A DNA stretch of 64,000 bases, taken from an uncultured Isoptericola sp. (lineage in GTDB: Bacteria > Actinomycetota > Actinomycetes > Actinomycetales > Cellulomonadaceae). Positions 33,879 through 41,453 of this stretch are shown one piece after another. The first letter of the stretch is position 1. The number at the start of each line of letters is the position of its first letter. The DNA lies in the NCBI GenBank assembly GCA_947497265.1, contig CANMFP010000001.1, positions 310,001 through 374,000 on the forward strand, given 5' to 3'. The notes under the pieces were generated by a model. The model did not search any database and was not told the DNA's origin. It saw only the letters and a list, made by a program, of their open reading frames with translations. A program made the position numbers and the translations under genes.

Positions 33879-35345
33879 TCAGGGGTCGTAGCGCACCAGG
33901 TGCGCCGAGCGGCGCACGACGGCGCGCAGCACCGCGAGGTCGCCGGCGAGCACGCCGGCGGCCCTCGCCTGGACGACGACGTTCCCCAGCGCCGCACCCT
34001 CGACCGGCCCTGCCACCACGGGCAGCCCGGTCGCCTCCGCCGTGAGGCGGCACAGCAGCTCGTTCTGGGACCCGCCACCGACGACGTGCAGCACCTCGAC
34101 CTCGCGGCCCGAGAGCCGCGTGACCTCCTCCAGCACCTGCCGGTAGGCGTCCGCGAGGGAGTCGAGGATGCACCGCACGACCTGCCCCACGCCGTCGGGC
34201 ACCGGCTGACCGGACGCCCGCGCGGCTGCCTCGATCCGTTCCGGCATGTCGCCGGGCGGCAGGAACTCGGGGGCGTCGACGTCGACGACGGTGCGCCCGG
34301 GCTGCGCGTCGGCCGCGGCCGCGAGCGCCTCGGCGAGCGACACCTCGGTCCCGGCCTCACGCCAGGTGCGCAGGGTCTCGGTCAGCACCCACAGGCCCAT
34401 GACGTTCTTCAGGTATCGCACGGTGCCGTCGACACCCAGCTCGTTGGTGACGTTCGCCCGACGGCTCTCCTCGGTCAGGACCGGGACGTCGAGCTCGACG
34501 CCGACCAACGACCACGTCCCCGAGGAGACGTAGGCGAACCGCTCGTCGGCGGCGGGCACCCCGACCACGGCCGAGGCCGTGTCGTGCGACCCGACCGCGA
34601 TCACCGGCACCGCGCCGAGCCCGGTGGCTGCCTGCACGGCGGCGGTGAGGTGCCCGACGACGGTCCCCGGTTCGACGACGTCGCCCAGCCGGGCGCGCAG
34701 GTCGCCCAGCTCGGGGTACTCGCGGGCCAGGGCGTCGAGCACGGGCTGCGACCACCGGCGGGTGGTCGCGTCCAGCAGGCCGGTCGTCGAGGCGTTGGTG
34801 ACCTCGGCGATGGTGGCGCCGGTGAGCCAGGAGCCGAGCAGGTCCGGGATCAGCCGGATCGAGTCGACCAGCGGCCACACGGCGTCGTGCCGCGCGGCGA
34901 CGAGCTGGAACTCCGTGTTGAACGGCAGGGTCTGCAGCCCGTTGACGGCGTAGTGCTCGGCGGCACCCAGCCGGCCCAGGACCTCCTCGGCGACCCCGGA
35001 GAGGCGGGGGTCGCGGTGGTGGCGCGGGTTGCCGAGCAGCGTGCCGTCCGCGGCGAACAGCCCGTGGTCGACGGCCCAGGAGTCGATGCCGATCCCGGCG
35101 ACCTCGACGCCCTGCTCGCGGGCGAGTGCCCCGGCGGCGCGCAGGCCGTCCAGGACCCCGCGCCACAGGTGGAGCACGTCCCAGTGCAGCGCGGTGCCCG
35201 CGGCCTCGGGGACCTCGACCGGCCCGTTGCCGAACCGGGCCACCTCGGTGAGGTCGACGTGCTCGTCGCCTGCCGCCCCGGAGACCACCCCGAGCATCAC
35301 CCGTCCGCTGGTCGCCCCGAGGTCGACGGCGACGAACGCCGTCAC
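33879..35345 (-). CDS. rhaB: Rhamnulokinase
   Basis: 488 residues of the FGGY kinase fold: VDLGATSGRVMLG at the N-terminus, GIDSWAVDHGL near residue 80, VGSHDTASAV, YVSSGTWSLVG and HVVGGGSQNELLC. It phosphorylates L-rhamnulose to L-rhamnulose-1-phosphate. Last gene of the rha operon; its GTG overlaps the rhaD stop by GTGA. Confidence 0.95.
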   Translation of the reverse strand: MTAFVAVDLGATSGRVMLGVVSGAAGDEHVDLTEVARFGNGPVEVPEAAGTALHWDVLHLWRGVLDGLRAAGALAREQGVEVAGIGIDSWAVDHGLFAADGTLLGNPRHHRDPRLSGVAEEVLGRLGAAEHYAVNGLQTLPFNTEFQLVAARHDAVWPLVDSIRLIPDLLGSWLTGATIAEVTNASTTGLLDATTRRWSQPVLDALAREYPELGDLRARLGDVVEPGTVVGHLTAAVQAATGLGAVPVIAVGSHDTASAVVGVPAADERFAYVSSGTWSLVGVELDVPVLTEESRRANVTNELGVDGTVRYLKNVMGLWVLTETLRTWREAGTEVSLAEALAAAADAQPGRTVVDVDAPEFLPPGDMPERIEAAARASGQPVPDGVGQVVRCILDSLADAYRQVLEEVTRLSGREVEVLHVVGGGSQNELLCRLTAEATGLPVVAGPVEGAALGNVVVQARAAGVLAGDLAVLRAVVRRSAHLVRYDP

Positions 35346-37408
35346 CGGAGGAACGCCTGCGCCACGCCCGCGTCGACGGGCACGTGCAGGCCGGTGGTGT
35401 GCGAGAAGTCGGCCGTGCAGAGCGCGAACGCCGCGTTGGCGATGTTCTCCGGCAGCACCTCGCGCTTGAGCAGGGTGCGCTGGGCGTAGAACGCGCCCAG
35501 GTCCTCCTCCTCGATCCCGTACGTCTTGGCGCGGTTGGCGCCCCACCCGGAGGCGAAGATGCCCGAGCCGCGCACCACGCCGTCGGGGTTGATGCCGTTG
35601 ACCTTGATGCCGTGCTCGCCCAGCTCCGCCGCGAGCAGGCGCACCTGGTGGGCCTGGTCGGCCTTCGTGGCGGAGTAGGCGATGTTGTTCGGCCCGGCGA
35701 ACACCGAGTTCTTGCTCGAGATGTAGATGACGTCGCCGCCGAGCTTCTGGTCCACCAGGATGCGTGCGGCGTTCTTCGCGACGAGGAACGAGCCCTTGGC
35801 CATGACGTCGTGCTGCAGGTCCCAGTCGGCCTCGGTGGTCTCGAACAACGACTTGCTCAGCGAGAGGCCGGCGTTGTTCACGACGATGTCGACGCCGCCG
35901 AACGCGAGCACGGCCTCGTTCAGCGCGGCCTGCACGGCGGCCTCGTCGGCCACGTTCGCGGCGACCCCGATCGCGACGTCGGTGCTCCCGATCTCGCTCG
36001 CCACCGCGCGCGCCTTGTCCAGGTCGAGGTCCGCGACGACCACGCACGCGCCCTCGGCCGCGAGCCGCTCGGCGATGGCCTTGCCGATGCCGGACGCCGC
36101 GCCGGTGACGAACGCGATCCGGGTCGCGAGCGGCTTCGGCTTCGGCTTGCGCTGCAGCTTGGCCTCCTCCAGCGCCCAGTACTCGATGCGGAACTTCTCG
36201 GACTCGTCGATGGGCGCGTACGTGGACAGGGCCTCGGCGCCGCGCATCACGTTGATGGCGTTGACGTAGAACTCGCCGGCCACGCGGGCGGTCTGCTTGT
36301 CGCCGCCGTAGGAGAACATCCCCACGCCCGGCACGAGCACGATGAGCGGGTCCGCGCCACGGATCGCCGGCGGCTCCTCACCCTTCGCACGGGCCTCGGC
36401 GGCGCCGCGCTCGTAGTAGGCGGTGTAGTCGGCACGGTAGGCCTCGTGCAGCTCCGGCAGGCGCTCGACGATCTCTTCGACGCTCGCCGTCGCCGGCAGG
36501 TCGATCACGAGCGGCTTGACCTTGGTCCGCAGGAAGTGGTCCGGGCAGGACGTGCCCAGGGCGGCGAGCTCCGGGTGCCGCTCCGCGGCCAGGAAGTCCA
36601 GCACCACGTCGGCGTCGGTGAAGTGGCCGACCTGCGGCTTGTCGTGCGAGGCGATGGCGCGCAGGTGCGGAGCCAGGGCGGCGGCCTTGGCACGACGCTC
36701 GGCCGCGGGCAGCGCCCCGTAGCCGTCGAGCGCCGGACCGAACGGCTCGGGCGCACCGTGCTCGGCGATGTACGCCGCGGCGGTGTCGATGATCCACAGC
36801 GAGCTCGCCTCGGCCTCCTCGGCCGTGTCGCCCCACGCCGTGATGCCGTGCCCGCCCAGGACGGTGCCGATCGCGTCGGGGTGCTCCGCCTTGATCTTCG
36901 CGATGTCCAGACCCAGCTGGAACCCGGGGCGGCGCCACGGCACCCACACGACCTTGCCGCCGAAGATCTTCTGCGTGAGCTCCGGGCCGTCCGCCGCCGT
37001 GGCGATCGCGATGCCCGAGTCCGGGTGCAGGTGGTCCACGTGCGCGGCGTCGACGAGCCCGTGCATCGCGGTGTCGATGCTGGGGGCGGCGCCACCCTTG
37101 CCGTGCAGGCAGTAGTCGAACGCGGCGACCATCTCGTCCTCGCGCTCGACACCCGGGTAGACGTCCACCAGGGCGCGCATGCGGTCCAGGCGCAGCACCG
37201 CCAGGCCCTTCTCCGTCAGCGTGCCCAGGTCGCCGCCGGAACCCTTGACCCACAGCAGCTCGACGTCCCGCCCGGTGACCGGGTCGGTCGCGGTGCCCTT
37301 CGCGGAGGTGTTGCCGCCGGCGTAGTTGGTGTTCTTCGGGTCCGCGCCCAGGCGGTTCGACCGGGCGACGAGGGCCTCGACGGTCGGGTGAGCGGTCTCG
37401 TTCGTCAT
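35342..37408 (-). CDS. rhaD: Bifunctional rhamnulose-1-phosphate aldolase/lactaldehyde dehydrogenase
   Basis: 688 residues. Class II aldolase domain at about 1-400 with Zn-ligand histidines in HVDHLHPDS and GGHGI. A short-chain dehydrogenase domain from about 430 has the NAD motif TGAASGIGKAIA and Tyr/Lys in YSATKADQ. It splits rhamnulose-1-phosphate into dihydroxyacetone phosphate and L-lactaldehyde and oxidises the latter to L-lactate, which LutABC could then use. The start shares one base with the preceding gene's stop. Confidence 0.95.
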   Translation of the reverse strand: MTNETAHPTVEALVARSNRLGADPKNTNYAGGNTSAKGTATDPVTGRDVELLWVKGSGGDLGTLTEKGLAVLRLDRMRALVDVYPGVEREDEMVAAFDYCLHGKGGAAPSIDTAMHGLVDAAHVDHLHPDSGIAIATAADGPELTQKIFGGKVVWVPWRRPGFQLGLDIAKIKAEHPDAIGTVLGGHGITAWGDTAEEAEASSLWIIDTAAAYIAEHGAPEPFGPALDGYGALPAAERRAKAAALAPHLRAIASHDKPQVGHFTDADVVLDFLAAERHPELAALGTSCPDHFLRTKVKPLVIDLPATASVEEIVERLPELHEAYRADYTAYYERGAAEARAKGEEPPAIRGADPLIVLVPGVGMFSYGGDKQTARVAGEFYVNAINVMRGAEALSTYAPIDESEKFRIEYWALEEAKLQRKPKPKPLATRIAFVTGAASGIGKAIAERLAAEGACVVVADLDLDKARAVASEIGSTDVAIGVAANVADEAAVQAALNEAVLAFGGVDIVVNNAGLSLSKSLFETTEADWDLQHDVMAKGSFLVAKNAARILVDQKLGGDVIYISSKNSVFAGPNNIAYSATKADQAHQVRLLAAELGEHGIKVNGINPDGVVRGSGIFASGWGANRAKTYGIEEEDLGAFYAQRTLLKREVLPENIANAAFALCTADFSHTTGLHVPVDAGVAQAFLR

Positions 37409-38361
37409 CAGGAGCTCCGGGGAGGTTCGGGTCGGATCGGTGGTTCGTGGGTCGTGCCGACGAGCCCGTCGACGGTGAGCCAGGCGGCCATGCGGGCGAG
37501 GCTGCGCGCGCAGCCGGGATGCTCCGGGTCGTTGAGGTGACCGTGGAACGTGCCGTCCTCGCGGACGAGGTGGACGTCCGTGCCGGCCGCCGCGAGCTCG
37601 GCGGCGTACGCCTCGCCGGAGGACCGCAGGGCGTCGTGGTCGGAGTTGACGATCATCGTCGGCGGCAGCCCGCGCAGGTCCGCCCCGCCGGGGAACGCGT
37701 ACGGCGACCCCGACCCGCGCCGGTGGCCCAGGTAGTTGGCGTTCATCGTGCGCACCACGTCCGGGGGGAAGTCGCGCCCCTCGGGCAGCGCCGCGATCTT
37801 CTCCGCCAGCTCCGGGCTCGGCGTCGGCAGCGCCTCGTGCAGCACCGGGTAGGCCAGTACCACGCTGCGCGGCGTCGGGCGCTCCGCGGTGCCCGACGGC
37901 GGCACGGAGGTCGTGCCGGCGGGCTCGGTCGCGTCGTCGCGCAGGCGCAAGGACACCCCGGCGGCGAGGTTGCCGCCGGCGCTGGCACCGCCGAGGGACC
38001 ACGTGCCGGACGGTACGCCGAGGCCCGTCTCGACCGCCCAGCGGAACACGAAGGCGAGCTCGTCGTGCGCCACCGGGAACCGGACGCCGCCGGCCTCGAC
38101 GGGGGCGTCGACGTCGTCCCGGTCGACCTCCGGGCACAGCCGGTAGTCCACGCTCACCACGGCGACACCGCGCCCGGCGAGCGTGCGCGCGACGTGGTCG
38201 GCCTCCGCCATGTCGAGGTCACCGTGCATGAACCCGCCGCCGTGCGCCCAGACGAGCCCTGCGACGCAGGTGACGCCGTCCGGCACCGGGTAGAGGCGGA
38301 CAGGGAGGTTTCCGTGGGGGCCGTCGAGGACCCGGTCCGTGATGGTCATGGCGCCGATCAT
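37408..38361 (-). CDS. Alpha/beta hydrolase (HSL-type esterase) within the rhamnose operon
   Basis: 317 residues. Oxyanion motif HGGGFMHG near residues 40-47, nucleophile elbow GGASAGG near 123-129, Asp in NSDHDALR and His in TFHGHL. This is the hormone-sensitive-lipase esterase family. Its place between rhaI and rhaD, with overlapping starts at both ends, suggests a role on rhamnose-linked substrates, for example removal of acetyl groups from imported rhamnogalacturonan fragments. That substrate is inference. Confidence 0.88.
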   Translation of the reverse strand: MIGAMTITDRVLDGPHGNLPVRLYPVPDGVTCVAGLVWAHGGGFMHGDLDMAEADHVARTLAGRGVAVVSVDYRLCPEVDRDDVDAPVEAGGVRFPVAHDELAFVFRWAVETGLGVPSGTWSLGGASAGGNLAAGVSLRLRDDATEPAGTTSVPPSGTAERPTPRSVVLAYPVLHEALPTPSPELAEKIAALPEGRDFPPDVVRTMNANYLGHRRGSGSPYAFPGGADLRGLPPTMIVNSDHDALRSSGEAYAAELAAAGTDVHLVREDGTFHGHLNDPEHPGCARSLARMAAWLTVDGLVGTTHEPPIRPEPPRSS

Positions 38362-39524
38362 GCACCCCAGCCGGCCTGCTGACCGCCGACGCGCTCCGCG
38401 GCGATCCTCGGCAGGTAGCCGGACTCCGCGAACGCGGCCATCGGGTCGGCGGGCAGGCCGCGAGCGGCGCGGTACTCGGCGAGCGCGGGCCGCACGTCGG
38501 TGTAGAAGGCGTCCATGTAGATCGCGTTCGCGGCCAGCACGTCGCCCGCCTCCTGGGCCTTGACCAGGGCGTCGCGGTCGAGCAGCAGGGCCCGCGCCGT
38601 CATCTCCTGGACGTTGAGCACGGAGCGGATCTGGCCCGGCACCTTGTCCTCGATGTTGTGGCACTGGTCGAGCATGAGCGCCACCTGCGAACCCTCGTCG
38701 AGGCCGCCGCCGCGGATGACCTCGGCCATGATGCGGAAGAGCTGGAACGGGTCGGCGGCGCCGACGATGAGGTCGTCGTCGGCGTAGAACCGCGAGTTGA
38801 AGTCGAACGAGCCCAGCTTCCCGAGGCGCAGGAGCTGCGCCACGATGAACTCGATGTTGGTGCCGGGGGCGTGGTGGCCGGTGTCGAGGCAGACGAACGC
38901 CTTGTCGCCGAGGGCCGCCACCTGGGCGTACGAGGTGCCCCAGTCCGGCACGTCCGTGTGGTAGAACGCCGGCTCGAAGAACTTGTACTCGAGCACCATG
39001 CGCTGGGAGTCACCGAGCCGGGCGTAGATCTCGGTCAGCGCCTCGTGCAGCAGGTCCTGCCGGGTACGGATGTCCGCCTGGCCCGGGTAGTTCGAACCGT
39101 CGGCCAGCCAGATCTTCAGGTCCTGCGACCCGGTGGCGTCCATGATCTCGATGCACTCGAGGTGGTGGTCGATCGCCTGGCGGCGCACGGCCGGGTCGGT
39201 GTGCGTCAGGGAGCCGAGCTTGTAGGCGTCGTCCTGAAACGTGTTGGAGTTGATCGTGCCCAGGGTGACGCCCTGGTCGTTCGCGTAGCGCTGGAGGGCC
39301 GCGTAGTCGTCGACCTTGTCCCACGGGATGTGCAGCGCCACCGTCGGGGCCAGGCCGGTGAGCCGGTGGACCTGCGCGGCGTCGGCGATCTTCTCCTCGG
39401 GGTTGCGCGGCGTGCCGGGGGTGGAGAAGACCTTGAAACGTGTCCCGGAGTTGCCGTACGCCCAGGAGGGCACCTCGATGGCGAGGCGGTCCAGGACCGG
39501 GGTGATGTCGTCGAAGCTGGGCAT
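38358..39524 (-). CDS. rhaI: L-rhamnose isomerase
   Basis: 388 residues of the actinobacterial/Pseudomonas RhaI type, a TIM barrel. Metal-binding blocks are visible in VLEYKFFEPAFYHTD, CLDTGHHAPGTNIEF and SFDFNSRFYADDDL. It converts L-rhamnose to L-rhamnulose. The stop overlaps the esterase gene (ATGA). The mutarotase gene precedes it by 12 bases. Confidence 0.95.
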   Translation of the reverse strand: MPSFDDITPVLDRLAIEVPSWAYGNSGTRFKVFSTPGTPRNPEEKIADAAQVHRLTGLAPTVALHIPWDKVDDYAALQRYANDQGVTLGTINSNTFQDDAYKLGSLTHTDPAVRRQAIDHHLECIEIMDATGSQDLKIWLADGSNYPGQADIRTRQDLLHEALTEIYARLGDSQRMVLEYKFFEPAFYHTDVPDWGTSYAQVAALGDKAFVCLDTGHHAPGTNIEFIVAQLLRLGKLGSFDFNSRFYADDDLIVGAADPFQLFRIMAEVIRGGGLDEGSQVALMLDQCHNIEDKVPGQIRSVLNVQEMTARALLLDRDALVKAQEAGDVLAANAIYMDAFYTDVRPALAEYRAARGLPADPMAAFAESGYLPRIAAERVGGQQAGWGA

Positions 39525-39536
39525 GGTCGTCCTCTT

Positions 39537-39902
39537 TCAGTCCTGGGTGGTGCTGCTCGCCGCGAGCTGCGTCTCGAGGTGGAAGATCGGCGTGAGCTCG
39601 GTCATCGACTCGTCGGGGCCGGCGCCGTCGAAGAACTCGGCCATCTCGGCCTGCCAGCGCGCGTTGACGTCGTGCAGACCCATGTCCGCACGCGCGGCGT
39701 CCGGGTCGTCGCTCTCGAAGTAGCCGACGACCGTGCCGTCCGGGGCGGTGAAGATCGAGTAGTTGCGCCAGCCGGTCTCGTGCAGGGCGCGCAGCATCTG
39801 CGGCCACACCTCGGCGTGGCGGCGCGAGTACTCCTCGAGCCGGTCCGGGCGCACCCGGAACCGGAACATCACGCGGCGCGTGCCGCTGTCGGTGCGAACC
39901 AC
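39537..39902 (-). CDS. rhaM: L-rhamnose mutarotase
   Basis: 121 residues. A dimeric ferredoxin-like protein with the family motif RRHAEVWPQML near residues 28-38 and the conserved Trp-Arg-Asn-Tyr block GWRNYSIF. It interconverts alpha and beta L-rhamnose so that the isomerase gets its preferred anomer. GTG 39902 has GGAGG seven bases upstream. First gene of the rha operon, with a TTGAATCGATTCAA-type site 37 bases before it. Confidence 0.92.
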   Translation of the reverse strand: MVRTDSGTRRVMFRFRVRPDRLEEYSRRHAEVWPQMLRALHETGWRNYSIFTAPDGTVVGYFESDDPDAARADMGLHDVNARWQAEMAEFFDGAGPDESMTELTPIFHLETQLAASSTTQD

Positions 39903-39938
39903 CGTCGGTCCTCCTTCGCATCGTCCTCGACGCAGGTG

Positions 39939-39952
39939 GTGAATCGATTCAA
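39939..39952. promoter_or_regulatory. Rhamnose-regulon operator GTGAATCGATTCAA
   Basis: Best match to the inferred consensus; its inner 12 bases TGAATCGATTCA are a perfect palindrome. It lies directly upstream of rhaM. The 446-base gap to the divergent LacI gene also holds a 52-base tandem repeat and a GCAACCGGTTTCC site; I see no further gene in it. Confidence 0.75.
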
Positions 39953-40074
39953 GACCGTCAACGTACCTGGTGATCCCCGACCAGCGCAAGGCCGCCCAGC
40001 CCGGCCCGCGCCGAGGCGGCACTCCAGTCGGCAACGTCAATCGCGGTCGGCAACTCGAGCGACCGACCGGAGCG

Positions 40075-40197
40075 GGACGTACCGACCGCAGCGAGCAACG
40101 CCGAGCGAGACATGCCGACCGCAGCAGGACGTACCGACCGCAGCGAGCAACGCCGAGCGAGACATGCCGACCGCAGCAGGACGTACCGACCGCAGCG
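40075..40197. repeat. 52-base tandem repeat (2.4 copies)
   Basis: Units at 40075-40126 and 40127-40178 are identical; a third covers its first 19 bases. Each begins GGACGTACCGACCGCAGC. They lie between rhaM and the LacI gene and encode nothing recognisable. Confidence 0.85.
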
Positions 40198-40222
40198 GCA
40201 CCCGCCGCCGCAACCATATCGG

Positions 40223-40235
40223 GCAACCGGTTTCC
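40223..40235. promoter_or_regulatory. LacI-type operator GCAACCGGTTTCC
   Basis: Exact reverse complement of 1769-1781. It lies 114 bases before the LacI gene at 40349, so the LacI-DUF6807 regulator may act on this promoter as well. Confidence 0.55.
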
Positions 40236-40348
40236 GTCCGCCCCGCGAGCCGGTCGGTCGCCCCCCGTCCGAACGGCTACGATCCCTGGGTGCGGTCGGC
40301 CGACCGCCCGCCCGGAACCGGGAACCTGTCGACGAGGAGAGGGAACCC

Positions 40349-41368
40349 ATGCCGCCCCGCACGCACCACCGGCGCACGTCGATCTCCGACGTCGCGCGGC
40401 ACGCCGGCGTCTCCGTCGGCACGGTGTCGAACGTGCTCAACCGGCCCGACCGGGTCTCCCCCGGCACCCGCGAGCGCGTCGAGGCGGCCATCGCCGAGCT
40501 GTCGTTCGTCCGCAACGGCTCCGCGCGCCAGCTCCGCGCCGGGCGCATCACGACCGTGGGCGCGATCGTGCTGGACATCTCCAACCCGTTCTTCACCGAC
40601 GTGACGCGCGGGATCGAGGAGCGGCTCACCGCCGACGACTACACGCTCATGGTGGCCAGCTCGGACCGCGACCCCGAGCGCGAGGCCCGCTACCTGCGCC
40701 TGTTCGAGGAGCACGGCGTGCGCGGCGTGATGGTGGTCCCGACCGCGGACAGCATCGAGCACCTGCTCGCCGTGCGGGAGCGCGGGATCGGCGTCGTGCT
40801 CCTGGACCATCCCTCGCCGGTGGAGTCCGTGTCCTCGGTGGCCGTGGACGACGTCGACGGCGGCGCGATGGCGACGCGGCACCTGCTCGAGCAGGGGCAC
40901 TCCCGCATCGCCTTCCTCAACGGGGCGCACTCGATCCGCCAGTGCGCCGACCGCCTCGAGGGCGTGCGCCAGGCGCTCGCCGATGCGGGGCACGACCCTG
41001 ACGAGGCGCTGGTGGAGATACCGGTCAGCCTCGACGCCGACGGTGGCGAGGCCGGCGTCCGCACCCTGCTGGACGCACCCGGTCCGACCGCCGTGTTCTG
41101 CGTCAACGACCTCGTCGCGCTCGGCGCGCTGCGGACGCTGCGCCGGTCCGGGGTGTCGGTGCCCGACGACGTCGCGCTCGTCGGGTACGACGACGTCACC
41201 TTCGCGGCGGAGCTCGCGACACCTCTGACCTCGGTGCGCCAGCCGCGGCACGAGCTGGGCAGGCGAGCGGCCGACCTGATGCTGCGCGGCGGCGACGCCC
41301 CGGCCGAGCACGTGGTCTTCCAGCCGGAGCTGGTCGTGCGCGAGTCCTCCACCAGCACGACCCGCTAG
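40349..41368 (+). CDS. LacI-family regulator, probable rhamnose/rhamnogalacturonan repressor
   Basis: 339 residues. Helix-turn-helix ISDVARHAGVSVGTVSNVLN at about 11-30; sensor domain with AIVLDISNPFFTDV, VDDVDGGAMATRHL and GYDDVTFAAELATPLTSV. It lies between the divergent rha operon and the GH42 gene, each preceded by a TGAATCGATT(C/T)A site, making it the likely regulator of both. L-rhamnose or a rhamnose derivative as inducer is inference. ATG with GAGGAGAGGG upstream. Confidence 0.9.
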   Translation: MPPRTHHRRTSISDVARHAGVSVGTVSNVLNRPDRVSPGTRERVEAAIAELSFVRNGSARQLRAGRITTVGAIVLDISNPFFTDVTRGIEERLTADDYTLMVASSDRDPEREARYLRLFEEHGVRGVMVVPTADSIEHLLAVRERGIGVVLLDHPSPVESVSSVAVDDVDGGAMATRHLLEQGHSRIAFLNGAHSIRQCADRLEGVRQALADAGHDPDEALVEIPVSLDADGGEAGVRTLLDAPGPTAVFCVNDLVALGALRTLRRSGVSVPDDVALVGYDDVTFAAELATPLTSVRQPRHELGRRAADLMLRGGDAPAEHVVFQPELVVRESSTSTTR

Positions 41369-41425
41369 CCGAGCGCTCCCGCCACACCTTCCAGGCGCCG
41401 TCGTGCCGGAGCCCCGATTCCGGTT

Positions 41426-41439
41426 TTGAATCGATTTAT
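41426..41439. promoter_or_regulatory. Rhamnose-regulon operator TTGAATCGATTTAT
   Basis: Two mismatches to TTGAATCGATTCAA. It ends 14 bases before the GH42 start, so bound repressor would block the promoter or the very start of the transcript. Confidence 0.65.
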
Positions 41440-41453
41440 GGCAGACTTCGGCC

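Noticed and set aside
40075-40197. Possible CRISPR array or iteron origin
   Set aside because: Only 2.4 contiguous copies, no spacers, no replication gene.
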